Below, piece by piece: positions 48,399 through 56,690 of a stretch of DNA of 64,000 nt; position 1 is the stretch's first letter, and every line of letters begins with the position of its first letter. Made by a program: the position numbers and the translations under genes. The stretch covers positions 36,421 through 100,420 of the forward strand of contig NZ_JAKEIO010000008.1 in the NCBI RefSeq assembly GCF_021474405.1, read 5' to 3'. The stretch comes from [Streptosporangium] indianense. Lineage in GTDB: Bacteria > Actinomycetota > Actinomycetes > Streptomycetales > Streptomycetaceae. A model generated the notes under the pieces. The model ran no database searches. It saw only the letters and a program-made list of their open reading frames with translations, and was not told the DNA's origin.

Positions 48399-48609
48399 AC
48401 TGATCGAGGCCCCGCCAGGGGGCCGCGAGCCGCATCCACTCCGGGTCGTGCCGGCCCGGGAGGGTGCGGCCGCCTTCGGCCCACGTGCGCATCAAGTCGC
48501 GGTAGATCGGCGGGTCCTGGTAGCGGGGCGGAGCCGGCCGAACCGATTCTGCGGGCGGCGGGACGTAGAGGAGGCGCTGACGCCCTGTCGCTGAGGAGAT
48601 GGGGGTCAT
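48361..48609 (-). CDS. Small conserved hypothetical protein
   Basis: An 82-residue, Pro- and Arg-rich protein (RLLYVPPPAE, RYQDPPIYRDLMRTWAEGGR, DPEWMRLAAPW). Codon use is strongly biased as in real genes here. It overlaps the acyl-CoA dehydrogenase end by 38 bases. It recalls short Streptomyces proteins with a YRDLMRTWAEGGRTLPGRHD core; no function known. Confidence 0.6.
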   Translation of the reverse strand: MTPISSATGRQRLLYVPPPAESVRPAPPRYQDPPIYRDLMRTWAEGGRTLPGRHDPEWMRLAAPWRGLDQFSVPLDQRDGGR

Positions 48610-48862
48610 ACCAGGGCAACGCGGCGAAGCCCGGACAGGTCACCGGAAGGTGGAATCGGGCGTTCGTTCAATGCCGCACGCGTGCCGGCCGTCCGGCGCC
48701 GCGCACCCCCGTGCGCGCCTGCATGTGTATGGCGCCGCGTGCCCGGTGTTCCGTCCGGTGCCGCGCGTCCGTTCCGGGCGCGCCGAACCGCACCACGGCG
48801 TCCTGCCGGCCGTGGTGCGGTTCGGCTGCGGAAGTGGAGCGAGCGGGCGAGGAGGCCCGCGC

Positions 48863-49294
48863 TCAGGCCGCCTGGCGGCGCATGACGGGGACCCTGAGGG
48901 GGCGCGAGCCCGGGCCGCCGACGTGCGAGAAGGGCTGGGTCCGCCAGTCGAGCCCCTGAGGGAGCGTCAACAGCAGTGCGGTGTCCTGCTCCTGGGGTTC
49001 CACGGACTCGTCCGCGGGGCGGGCGTCCGTGGCCCTGCGGCCGGTACCGGCGCAGACCGTCAGTCCGAAGGGGTTCCACGGCGAGGCGCACAGCGCGTGC
49101 TCCGGCAGAACCTCCTCGTCCGCCAGCAGGGCGATGGGCTGCGCGCAGTCCGGGCAGACGACCCGGAACATCTCGAACGTGTCGTAGGCGTCGAGTTCGT
49201 CGTCGTAGGCGTCGCGTTCGACGCCCTCCGGCTCGGGCTCGACGACGAGCTGCCGCTTGGGTGCGGTGCGACCAGGGCGCTTAAGACTCTGCAT
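48863..49294 (-). CDS. Hypothetical protein with zinc-ribbon-like cysteines
   Basis: A 143-residue cytosolic protein. An acidic N-terminal third (EPEPEGVERDAYDDELDAYD) is followed by VVCPDCAQPIALL and LCASPWNPFGLTVCAG, so four cysteines could bind zinc. The C-terminus is Thr/Leu/Pro-rich. The start ATG at 49294 has GGGGAG upstream; the longer frame was rejected. I recognise no named family, but its pattern suggests a small RNA- or protein-binding factor. Confidence 0.62.
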   Translation of the reverse strand: MQSLKRPGRTAPKRQLVVEPEPEGVERDAYDDELDAYDTFEMFRVVCPDCAQPIALLADEEVLPEHALCASPWNPFGLTVCAGTGRRATDARPADESVEPQEQDTALLLTLPQGLDWRTQPFSHVGGPGSRPLRVPVMRRQAA

Positions 49295-49548
49295 TGGGTT
49301 CTCCCCCTCGGGCTGGGCCGTATCAGGCACTGCGGCCTCGACCACAGCAAGCACTTCCCGTCCCCCCTGGGCGGTAATCACGAAGCCATTACGGAGCCTG
49401 TTCGAGCCATGTGGCGTTCGACACACGCCCCGCGCGGATGTCCACTGCGGTGCGTTTGTCCCCCGGACGGCTGACGGTCGTCCTCCGGCACATCACGAAC
49501 CGGGCATGAGCCGGGCTGCTCAGGTATCCGAGGAGATCAACGGCACTG

Positions 49549-49554
49549 TAGGTT
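49549..49554 (+). promoter_or_regulatory. -10 box for leaderless Lrp gene
   Basis: TAGGTT ends eight bases before the ATG at 49563 and no ribosome site follows it, so the message is probably leaderless or nearly so. Confidence 0.45.
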
Positions 49555-49562
49555 CTTGCGCC

Positions 49563-50003
49563 ATGGAGGAGCTGGACCGACAGATCGTGCAGCTGCTCGT
49601 CAAGGACGGGCGGACGAGCTACACCGACCTGGGCAAGGCCACGGGGTTGTCCACGTCGGCCGTGCATCAGCGGGTGCGGCGGCTGGAGCAGCGGGGCGTC
49701 ATCCGGGGCTACGCCGCCGTCGTCGACCCGGAGGCCGTCGGGCTGCCGATGACGGCGTTCATCTCCGTGAAACCGTTCGACCCCAGCGCACCGGACGACA
49801 TCGCGGACCGGCTGGCCGGCGTGCCGGAGATCGAGGCGTGCCACAGCGTCGCGGGCGACGAGAACTACATCCTGAAGGTGCGGGTGGCGACGCCGCACGA
49901 GCTGGAGGAGCTGCTGGCACGGGTGCGGTCGCTGGCCGGGGTGTCGACCCGGACGACGGTGGTGCTGTCCACGCCGTACGAGGCGCGCCCGCCGCGGATC
50001 TGA
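49563..50003 (+). CDS. Lrp/AsnC family transcriptional regulator (second)
   Basis: A 146-residue regulator: helix-turn-helix (LDRQIVQLLVKDGRTSYTDL, GLSTSAVHQRVRRL) and RAM domain (VAGDENYILKVRVA). The ATG at 49563 gives the family N-terminus; an upstream ATG at 49506 would add 19 residues. It is a different Lrp from the one near 20.8 kb. The amidohydrolase gene follows after 93 bases; a regulatory link is possible. Confidence 0.88.
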   Translation: MEELDRQIVQLLVKDGRTSYTDLGKATGLSTSAVHQRVRRLEQRGVIRGYAAVVDPEAVGLPMTAFISVKPFDPSAPDDIADRLAGVPEIEACHSVAGDENYILKVRVATPHELEELLARVRSLAGVSTRTTVVLSTPYEARPPRI

Positions 50004-50096
50004 CCGTCGGTTGCGGGGTGCGGGTCGTGCGTTGTCCGCGCAGGTCCCGCGCCCCTGATGCGGGCATCGCCCCTCGCCCCTGTGAGACTGTGCTCC

Positions 50097-51698
50097 ATGA
50101 GTGAGTCCACCGCCCCGCCCAAGACCGTTCTTCTCCGCCGCGGAGAGGTCCACAGCCCTGCCGACCCCTTCGCCACCGCGATGGTCGTGGAGCGCGGGCA
50201 GGTGGCCTGGGTGGGGTCCGAGGGGGCCGCCGACGCCTTCGCGGACGGGGTCGACGAGCTGGTCGACCTGGACGGGGCACTGGTCACCCCGGCGTTCACC
50301 GATGCGCATGTGCACACCACCGCCACGGGTCTCGCCCTGACCGGTCTCGATCTGTCCCGCGCCCCCTCCCTGGAAGCCGCCCTCGCCCTCGTACGCGACT
50401 TCGCCGCCGCCCGCCCGGACGACCGCGTCCTGCTCGGGCACGGCTGGGACGCGGCCCGCTGGCCCGGAGGCCGGCCCCCGACGCGGGCCGAGCTCGACGC
50501 CGCCGCCGGACACCGGCCCCTCTACCTCAGCCGGATCGACGTCCACTCGGCGGTCGTGAGCACCGCCCTGCTCGATCTGGTGCCGGACGTCGCCCGGGTG
50601 GACGGACCGCTCACCGCCGACGCCCACCACGCTGTGCGGGCCGCCGCGTTCGCGGCCGTGACGCCCCGGCAGCGCACCGAGGCGCAGCGCGCCGCGCTGG
50701 CGCACGCCGCGTCGCTCGGCATCGGCACGGTCCACGAGTGCGCCGGGCCGGAGATCTCCTCCGAGGACGACTTCACCGGCCTGCTGCGCCTCGCGCGGGA
50801 GGAGCCCGGGCCGCGGGTCGTCGGCTACTGGGCCGAGCAGGACGTCGCCAAGGCGAGGGAACTGGGCGCGGCCGGCGCCGCGGGAGACCTGTTCGTCGAC
50901 GGCGCCCTCGGCTCGCACACCGCCTGTCTGCACCAGCCGTACGCCGACGCCGGGCACACCGGAATCGCCTACCTGGACGCCGACGCGGTCGCGGCGCACG
51001 TCGTGGCCTGCACCGAGTCGGGCCTGCAAGCCGGTTTCCACGCCATCGGCGACGCGGCCGTGGACGCCGTGGTGGAGGGTGTGCGCGCCGCTGCCGAGAA
51101 GGTCGGGCTCTCCAGGGTCCGGGCCGCCCGGCACCGCGTCGAACACGCCGAGATGCTCACTCCGGAGAGTGTCGCCGCCTTCGCCGAGCTCGGCCTCACG
51201 GCGTCGGTGCAGCCCGCGTTCGACGCCCTGTGGGGCGGCGAGGAGGGCATGTACGCACAGCGCCTGGGAGCGGAGCGGGCACGCGGTCTGAACCCCTTCG
51301 CGGCCCTGCTGCGCGCCGGGGTCCCGCTCGCCTTCGGCTCCGACAGCCCCGTGACCCCGCTCGACCCGTGGGGCACGGTCCGGGCCGCCGCCTTCCACCG
51401 CACGCCGGAGCACCGCGTCTCCGTGCGCGCCGCGTTCACGGCGCACACGCGCGGCGGCTGGCGGGCCGTGGGCCGTGACGACGCGGGCGTTCTGGTCCCC
51501 GGCGCCCCCGCCGACTATGCCGTCTGGCGCACCGGCGAACTCGTCGTCCAGGCCCCCGACGACCGCGTCGCCCGCTGGTCGACGGACCCCCGCTCCGGCA
51601 CCCCGGGTCTGCCCGACCTCACTCCGGGCCATGACCTGCCCGTCTGTCTGCGCACCGTGGTGGGCGGACGCACGGTCTCCGTAGGGCCGGGCGAGTGA
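50097..51698 (+). CDS. Amidohydrolase family 3 protein
   Basis: A 533-residue metal-dependent hydrolase of the YtcJ/N-substituted formamide deformylase-like group. Metal ligands are visible: PAFTDAHVHTTATG (about residue 63), a conserved DGALGSHTACLHQPY, FHAIGDAAVD, RHRVEHAEML and AFGSDSPVTPLDPW near the C-terminus. No signal peptide. The substrate is unknown. GAGACT at 50084-50089 may be a -10 box of a leaderless transcript. Confidence 0.85.
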   Translation: MSESTAPPKTVLLRRGEVHSPADPFATAMVVERGQVAWVGSEGAADAFADGVDELVDLDGALVTPAFTDAHVHTTATGLALTGLDLSRAPSLEAALALVRDFAAARPDDRVLLGHGWDAARWPGGRPPTRAELDAAAGHRPLYLSRIDVHSAVVSTALLDLVPDVARVDGPLTADAHHAVRAAAFAAVTPRQRTEAQRAALAHAASLGIGTVHECAGPEISSEDDFTGLLRLAREEPGPRVVGYWAEQDVAKARELGAAGAAGDLFVDGALGSHTACLHQPYADAGHTGIAYLDADAVAAHVVACTESGLQAGFHAIGDAAVDAVVEGVRAAAEKVGLSRVRAARHRVEHAEMLTPESVAAFAELGLTASVQPAFDALWGGEEGMYAQRLGAERARGLNPFAALLRAGVPLAFGSDSPVTPLDPWGTVRAAAFHRTPEHRVSVRAAFTAHTRGGWRAVGRDDAGVLVPGAPADYAVWRTGELVVQAPDDRVARWSTDPRSGTPGLPDLTPGHDLPVCLRTVVGGRTVSVGPGE

Positions 51699-52234
51699 TC
51701 TACGGGGGTGGCGCGCACTAAGTCGTGCGCCGCGCCGCCGTCGCGCGACCTGCGCATCCTCGGCCCTGACCAGGGCTTTGGCGCAAGACCCGCAGGTCGA
51801 ACGGCTGTTGACAGGCGGCCGCACGAGGCCGGTAGGTTCGGCCGAGTCCACCACCGGACGCCCGACCGGAGAACGTCCGAGCACTCGCCGCGGCGCCGCC
51901 GGGTCAGGGACGGTGTGCCGCACCGGGGCACCGTCACTGGGAGCCAGGCTCAGGCCGGTGCAGCGCCGAGGGACGCTTCCGGCCGGTCGGGGAGGTGTGA
52001 CCCGGGTGGGGCCCGCGCGCTCAGTAGACAACGGCTTTCGGTCGATCCGCAGCCAGCGGATCCCAGGTCGGCCCGAAGGGCGCCGGGCCCCCATCCGCCG
52101 CACGTCCGCACCCGGGGCGCACTCCTGCCTCCCCCGTCTTTCGGATTCGACACCACGATTCGAACGTCCTGTCACGTCATCGCAGGCGGGGCCCACTATG
52201 GTGGACCCCTGCGTATGAACATGAAGGGGCAGCA
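51699..52234 (+). promoter_or_regulatory. Long ppm1 upstream region with terminator and promoters
   Basis: A GCGCAC/GTGCGC hairpin at 51713-51730 ends the amidohydrolase gene. TTGACA (51808-51813) and TAGGTT (51833-51838) with a 19-base spacer form a strong promoter, so a leader of about 390 bases would precede ppm1. It includes a GACGGTG/CACCGTC hairpin near 51910-51936. Nearer the gene, TGTCAC and CACTAT 18 bases apart (about 52167-52196) may be a second promoter. Confidence 0.45.
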
Positions 52235-53044
52235 GTGAACGACGGCGACGGAACCCTCGCGGGAGAAGCCCAGGTGAGGAAGTTCGGCCCGCTCGGCACG
52301 GCCTTGGTGATCATCCCGACCTACAACGAGGCGGAGAACATCAAGAGCATCGTCGGCCGGGTACGCAAGGCCGTCCCCGAGGCGCACGTGCTCGTGGCCG
52401 ACGACAACAGCCCGGACGGCACGGGCAAGCTGGCCGACGAGCTGGCCGTCGAGGACGACCAGGTCCACGTGCTGCACCGCAAGGGCAAGGAAGGCCTGGG
52501 CGCCGCCTACCTCGCGGGCTTCCGCTGGGGCTTGGAGCGCGACTACGGCGTGCTGATCGAGATGGACGCCGACGGCTCCCACCAGCCCGAGGAACTGCCC
52601 CGTCTGCTCACCGCCCTCAAGAGCGCCGACCTGGTGCTGGGATCGCGCTGGGTGCCGGGCGGCCGGGTGGTGAACTGGCCGAAGTCCCGCGAGGTGATCT
52701 CCCGGGGCGGCAGCCTCTACAGCCGGCTGGCGCTCGACCTGCCGCTGCGCGACATCACCGGCGGCTACCGTGCCTTCCGCCGCGAGACCCTGGAGGGGCT
52801 CGGCCTCGACGAGGTCGCCTCCCAGGGGTACTGCTTCCAGGTCGACCTGGCCCGCCGTGCGGTCAAGGCCGGCTACCAGGTGATCGAGGTGCCCATCACG
52901 TTCGTCGAGCGTGAACTGGGCGACTCCAAGATGAGCCGCGACATCCTCGTCGAGGCGCTGTGGCGCGTCACCGCGTGGGGCGTGGGGGAGCGGGTCGGCA
53001 AGGTCACGGGACGCGGACGCGGGGGCACGTCCCCGAAGGCGTGA
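52235..53044 (+). CDS. ppm1: Polyprenol monophosphomannose synthase
   Basis: A 269-residue GT2 glycosyltransferase that moves mannose from GDP-mannose to polyprenyl phosphate. Motifs: VIIPTYNEAENIK, VADDNSPDGTG, LIEMDADGSHQPEE with the DxD metal site, and GSRWVPGG. It has no transmembrane domain; in mycobacteria the enzyme is fused or paired with an Lnt domain, while in Streptomyces it stands alone. The S. coelicolor homologue serves protein O-mannosylation and phage phiC31 infection. AAGGGGC precedes the GTG. fxsA follows. Confidence 0.92.
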   Translation: MNDGDGTLAGEAQVRKFGPLGTALVIIPTYNEAENIKSIVGRVRKAVPEAHVLVADDNSPDGTGKLADELAVEDDQVHVLHRKGKEGLGAAYLAGFRWGLERDYGVLIEMDADGSHQPEELPRLLTALKSADLVLGSRWVPGGRVVNWPKSREVISRGGSLYSRLALDLPLRDITGGYRAFRRETLEGLGLDEVASQGYCFQVDLARRAVKAGYQVIEVPITFVERELGDSKMSRDILVEALWRVTAWGVGERVGKVTGRGRGGTSPKA

Positions 53045-53132
53045 ACGCGCGCCGTTCCCGGAGCGGCCGTGCACAGAAACAGCTGATGGCGGCCTTATCC
53101 CGCGCTGAGCCGACGCCAGGCACACTGGGTGC

Positions 53133-53708
53133 ATGACGACTGGCGCTCAGACCCCGCTTCCCCCTGCCCGGCCCAAGCGCTCCCGGCTGCGTATGTTCCT
53201 GCCGCTGGGTGTCGCCGCGTGGCTGGTGCTGGAGATCTGGCTGCTCACGCTGCTCGCGGGGGCGACCAGCGGGCTGGTGGTCCTCCTCGTGCTGCTGGCG
53301 GGCCTCGTCCTCGGCGCGGTCGTCATCAAGCGGGCCGGGCGGAGGGCTTTCCGCAAGCTCTCCGAGGCGCTGCAACAGCAGCAGAGCGGGGTGATGCCGG
53401 AAGCGGCCCGGCCGAACAGCGAGGGCAACGGCCTGATGATGCTGGGCGGCCTGCTGCTGATGATCCCCGGTCTCGCGTCGGACGCGGTGGGCCTGCTCCT
53501 GCTGCTGCCGCCGGTCCAGAAGATCGTGAGCCGCTCGGCGGAGCGCACGTTCGAGCGCAAGCTCCGGGAGGCCGGCGCGGGCTCCTTCCGCGGCGCCTTC
53601 CAGCAGGCCCGTATGCACCGGCCCGACGGCAAGGTCGTGCAGGGCGAGGTCATCAGGGATGAGCCGGGTGACGCCCCGCAGCGACCGCGCCCGCCGCTGA
53701 CGCACTGA
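53133..53708 (+). CDS. fxsA: FxsA family membrane protein
   Basis: A 191-residue integral membrane protein with two or three helices (PLGVAAWLVLEIWLLTLLAG, VVLLVLLAGLVLGAVVIKR and MMLGGLLLMIPGLASDAVGL). The IPG-x-SD-x2-GLLLLLPP pattern is the FxsA signature. FxsA reduces phage T7 exclusion by F plasmid in E. coli; its normal role is unknown. It is cotranscribed with ppm1 or nearly so, a common actinobacterial order. Confidence 0.88.
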   Translation: MTTGAQTPLPPARPKRSRLRMFLPLGVAAWLVLEIWLLTLLAGATSGLVVLLVLLAGLVLGAVVIKRAGRRAFRKLSEALQQQQSGVMPEAARPNSEGNGLMMLGGLLLMIPGLASDAVGLLLLLPPVQKIVSRSAERTFERKLREAGAGSFRGAFQQARMHRPDGKVVQGEVIRDEPGDAPQRPRPPLTH

Positions 53709-53740
53709 GCCGCCCGCCGTCCGCCGTCCCGGAAGCACCG

Positions 53741-53783
53741 AAGACCGCGGGCGCCGTACTTCTCGTACGGCGCCCGCGGTCTT
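53741..53783. terminator. Strong bidirectional terminator
   Basis: A perfect 19-bp stem begins AAGACCGCGGGCGCCGTAC, with a TTCTC loop and tails of AAG/CTT. It serves both fxsA and the convergent rbpA. Confidence 0.92.
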
Positions 53784-53818
53784 GTGATGCGCTGTTGTTC
53801 GGGCCAGGCCCTGGGGGA

Positions 53819-54193
53819 CTAGGCCGACTTGCGGCTGTCACGGGGATGAACAGCGATGTTCATCGCGCCGGAACGCAGCACCGCCAGGCGCTCCTCGAGG
53901 ACCTCTTCGAGCTCCTCACGGGTGCGCCGCTCCATCAGCATGTCCCAATGCGTACGCGCGGGCTTGCCCTTCTTCTCTTCAGGGACATCGCCGTCCACGA
54001 GGAGTGCCTGGGCCCCACAGACCTTGCACTCCCACTCCGGCGGGATCTCCGCCTCGACCGAGAAGGGCATCTCGAACCGGTGCCCCTTCTCGCATGCGTA
54101 CTCCACGGCCTGGCGCGGGGCCAGGTCGATGCCGCGGTCCGTCTCGTAGCTGGTCACCACGAGGCGCGTGCCGCGAAGAGCTCGCTCACTCAT
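53819..54193 (-). CDS. rbpA: RNA polymerase-binding protein RbpA
   Basis: A 124-residue transcription factor that binds the principal sigma factor and RNA polymerase and helps open complex formation. Seen are the N-terminal tail MSERALRGTRLVVTSYETDR, the core domain with YACEKGHRFEMPFS and WECKVCGAQALLVDG (zinc-type cysteines), the basic linker KKGKPARTHWDMLMERR, and the sigma-interaction helix TREELEEVLEERLAVLR. A SigR-type promoter upstream fits the known oxidative stress control of S. coelicolor rbpA. Confidence 0.95.
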   Translation of the reverse strand: MSERALRGTRLVVTSYETDRGIDLAPRQAVEYACEKGHRFEMPFSVEAEIPPEWECKVCGAQALLVDGDVPEEKKGKPARTHWDMLMERRTREELEEVLEERLAVLRSGAMNIAVHPRDSRKSA

Positions 54194-54253
54194 GAATCGT
54201 GCCTCCCGGGCTTGTCGCCCACAGGACAGGTGTCGCTGTCGTCGTCATCCGGT

Positions 54254-54281
54254 CAACGTCCGGTCGGCGGTAAAGATTCCC
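54254..54281 (-). promoter_or_regulatory. SigR-type promoter for rbpA
   Basis: On the minus strand GGGAAT (54281-54276), 18 bases and GTTG (54257-54254) match the SigR consensus GGGAAT-N18-GTT exactly. It lies about 60 bases before the rbpA ATG. Confidence 0.8.
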
Positions 54282-54328
54282 GTTCCGAGTCCCGTTCCGG
54301 GTCATGCGTCGCCGTCGTAGCCGCCCTT

Positions 54329-54357
54329 GTTGTACCCACCAGCGCCCGGTTTGTCAC
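54329..54357 (-). promoter_or_regulatory. Second rbpA promoter
   Basis: GTGACA (54357-54352) and TACAAC (54334-54329) on the minus strand are 17 bases apart and could be used by the principal sigma factor, upstream of the SigR site. Confidence 0.45.
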
Positions 54358-54456
54358 ATCTGATAACAGATCTAACCCAGCGTTTCGGCATCTTTGACGC
54401 GCAGTAACGGTACGCCTGGCAGGCCAAACGCGTACACTACAGCCCTTTCGCTCCGA

Positions 54457-54484
54457 GTGCTAAATCCTGTGTGCTAGATCCTGT
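54457..54484 (+). repeat. 14-bp tandem duplication across an MFS stop codon
   Basis: GTGCTAAATCCTGT (54457-54470) is followed immediately by GTGCTAGATCCTGT (54471-54484), one mismatch. The second copy holds the TAG stop of the minus-strand MFS gene. Confidence 0.75.
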
Positions 54485-55820
54485 CAGGAACCGGATTCCC
54501 CGCCTCGTCGATCGCACGCCGCACCGGAACCCGGGCGAGCAGGGCGAATCCCACGACGAAGAACGCCACCAGCGAGACGATCGCGTCCCGGTAGCTCCCC
54601 GTCAGCTGGTAGGTCACGCCGAACAGCAGCGGCCCCAGCCAGCTCATCCCGCGGTCGCTCATCTCGTACGCCGAGAAGTATTCGGCCTCCTTGCCCGGCG
54701 GGACGAGATGGGAGAACAGCGACCTGGACAGTGCCTGGCTGCCGCCGAGGACCAGGCCGATCCCGGCGGCCAGGGCGAAGAACCACACCGGTGCCCCGGC
54801 CGGCAGGAAGTACCCGGCCGCCAGCGTCGCCGTCCAGGCGACCAGCGACCCGAGGATCGTGCGCTTGGCCCCGTACGTCCGGGCCAGCCGCCCCATGGCC
54901 AGCGCGCCCGCCACCGCCAGCACCTGCACCAGCAGGACGGCGCCGATGAGGGTGGACTGGCCCAGGCCCAGCTCCTCGGAGCCGTAGACCGAGGCCTGGG
55001 AGATCACCGTCTGGATGCCGTCGTTGTAGACGAGGTACGCGAGCAGGAAGGCCAGCGTCAGCGGATGGCGGCGCATGTCGCGGACGGTCGCCGCCAGCTG
55101 CCGGAAGCCCGGCAGGGCCGCCTCCCGGCTGGCGGTCCGGCGGTCCCGAAGCCGCCGCAGCGGGACGACGGCGAACGCGCCCCACCACAGGCCGGCCGAC
55201 GCGAGGCAGATGCGCACCGCCGCGCTCTCGGACAGGCCGAAGCGGTCGTGCCCGGTGTAGAGGACCAGGTTCGCCACGAGGACCAGCGCACCCGCCGCGT
55301 AGCCGAAGGCCCAGCCGCGCGAGGAGACCGCGTCCCGCTGCTCGGGCGGCGCGATCTGCGGCAGATACGAGTTGTAGAGCATCATCGCCACCGACTGCGC
55401 CGCGTTGGCGACGACCAGCAGGGCCCCGCCCAGCAGATAGCGGTCGCCGTCCAGGAAGAACATGGCCGCCGTGGCCGTGGCGCCGGTGTAGGCGGCGGCC
55501 GCGAGGAGGGGCTTCTTGCGGCCGGTGCGGTCGGCGGCGGCGCCCACCAGGGGCATCACCAGCACGGCCACGATCACCGACAGGGACACCGAGTAGGCGA
55601 AGAAGGAGCCGGCGCGCACCGGGATGCCCAGGGGGTGGACGTACCCGTCCGGGTCCGCGGCCGACTTGGCGACCGAGGTCAGATAGGGGCCCAGAAACAC
55701 GGTGAGCACGCTCGTCGAGTAGACGGAGCAGGCCCAGTCGTAGAAGTACCAGCCGCGCTGTTCGCGTCTCAGCTCCGCGGACCCGTCGGCCGGTGGTGTC
55801 CGCACGGTGTCGTTGCCCAC
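54474..55820 (-). CDS. UMF1/Atg22-type MFS transporter
   Basis: A 448-residue, twelve-helix MFS protein. The start with GWYFYDWACSVYSTSVLTVF, then VMPLVGAAADRTGRKKPLL as motif A, and the VYNDGIQTVISQASVYG segment are typical of the UMF1 family, related to the yeast vacuole amino acid effluxer Atg22. An amino acid or nucleobase efflux role is possible. The GTG start has no clear ribosome site. Confidence 0.83.
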   Translation of the reverse strand: MGNDTVRTPPADGSAELRREQRGWYFYDWACSVYSTSVLTVFLGPYLTSVAKSAADPDGYVHPLGIPVRAGSFFAYSVSLSVIVAVLVMPLVGAAADRTGRKKPLLAAAAYTGATATAAMFFLDGDRYLLGGALLVVANAAQSVAMMLYNSYLPQIAPPEQRDAVSSRGWAFGYAAGALVLVANLVLYTGHDRFGLSESAAVRICLASAGLWWGAFAVVPLRRLRDRRTASREAALPGFRQLAATVRDMRRHPLTLAFLLAYLVYNDGIQTVISQASVYGSEELGLGQSTLIGAVLLVQVLAVAGALAMGRLARTYGAKRTILGSLVAWTATLAAGYFLPAGAPVWFFALAAGIGLVLGGSQALSRSLFSHLVPPGKEAEYFSAYEMSDRGMSWLGPLLFGVTYQLTGSYRDAIVSLVAFFVVGFALLARVPVRRAIDEAGNPVPDRI

Positions 55821-55884
55821 CCGTGCCCTCGCTTCCCCGTGAACGCGCGGAGGCGACGTGCCCGGGGGCTGGGAGGTTTCGGGT

Positions 55885-55910
55885 GGATCTCCGTGGCGTC
55901 GCGGAGATCC
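55885..55910. terminator. Terminator after the GDPD gene
   Basis: GGATCTCCG and CGGAGATCC form a 9-bp stem, with TTTCG/CGAAA pairing further out. It lies 12 bases past the stop of the GDPD gene. Confidence 0.65.
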
Positions 55911-55922
55911 GTCGAAAGCCCC

Positions 55923-56690
55923 CTAGATCCAGACCCCGCGGTCCTCCATGACCTTGCGCAGTGTGTCGATGTGATCGGTCATGATGCCATCCGCGCCCAG
56001 GTCGAGGAGCCGGTGCATGGTCTCGGCGTCGTTGACCGTCCACACGTGCACCTGGAGTCCGCGCGCGTGGGCGGCGTGCAGGAAGCGCCGGTCCACCACC
56101 TGGATGCCGGACTGGATCTCCGGGACCTGCGCGGCCACCGCGGAGCGGCGCACCGCCGCCGGCAGCCCCCATGAGCGCAGCCGCAGGTTGAGCACGCCCC
56201 GCGTGCCGTACGACGTGGCCAGGCGCGGGCCCGCCAGCCGCTGGGCGCGCACCACCCGCGCCTCGGAGAACGACCCGAGGCAGATCCGGTCCCAGGAGTC
56301 CGTCCGCCCGACCAGGTCCAGGAAGGGAAGCAGGGCCGCCTCCGCCTTGACGTCCACGTTCCAGCGCGCGTCGGGGAAGGTCTCCAGGAGTTCCTCGAAG
56401 AGGGGGAGCGGCTCCGCCCCGGCCACGCGCGCCTGCCGTACCTCATGCCACGGCAGGTCGGCGATCCGGCCCGCGCCGTCCGTCACCCGGTCCAGCGTCG
56501 CGTCGTGGAATGCGACGAGCCTGCCGTCCCGGGTGGTGTGGACGTCGGTCTCGATGTACCGGTAACCCGCCTCGACGGCCCGCCGGAACTGCCGGGTCGT
56601 GTTCTCCAGGCCGTCCGCGGCCCCGCCCCGGTGGGCGAAGGCGATCGGGCCGGGATGGTCGAGGTAGGGATGGCGTATCCGGGGGGTCAC
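55923..56690 (-). CDS. Glycerophosphodiester phosphodiesterase
   Basis: A 255-residue TIM-barrel enzyme that releases glycerol 3-phosphate from glycerophosphodiesters. The catalytic AFAHRGGAADGLENT (residue 17 on) and ETDVHTTRDGRLVAFHD (about 46) are complete; DGIMTDH closes the barrel. No signal peptide, so it is cytosolic. The GTG at 56690 shares GTGA with the YczE stop. GATACT followed by six bases and the GTG also fits leaderless transcription, so the gene may be made both ways. Confidence 0.9.
   Translation of the reverse strand: MTPRIRHPYLDHPGPIAFAHRGGAADGLENTTRQFRRAVEAGYRYIETDVHTTRDGRLVAFHDATLDRVTDGAGRIADLPWHEVRQARVAGAEPLPLFEELLETFPDARWNVDVKAEAALLPFLDLVGRTDSWDRICLGSFSEARVVRAQRLAGPRLATSYGTRGVLNLRLRSWGLPAAVRRSAVAAQVPEIQSGIQVVDRRFLHAAHARGLQVHVWTVNDAETMHRLLDLGADGIMTDHIDTLRKVMEDRGVWI

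Noticed and set aside
51778..52218. 146-codon plus-strand frame in the ppm1 leader
   Set aside because: Poor third-position bias and low-complexity composition; it starts upstream of the predicted promoter.
51808..52234. RNase P RNA or SRP RNA in the long ppm1 leader
   Set aside because: The conserved GAGGAAAGTCC-type P RNA core and the SRP tetraloop motif are missing.
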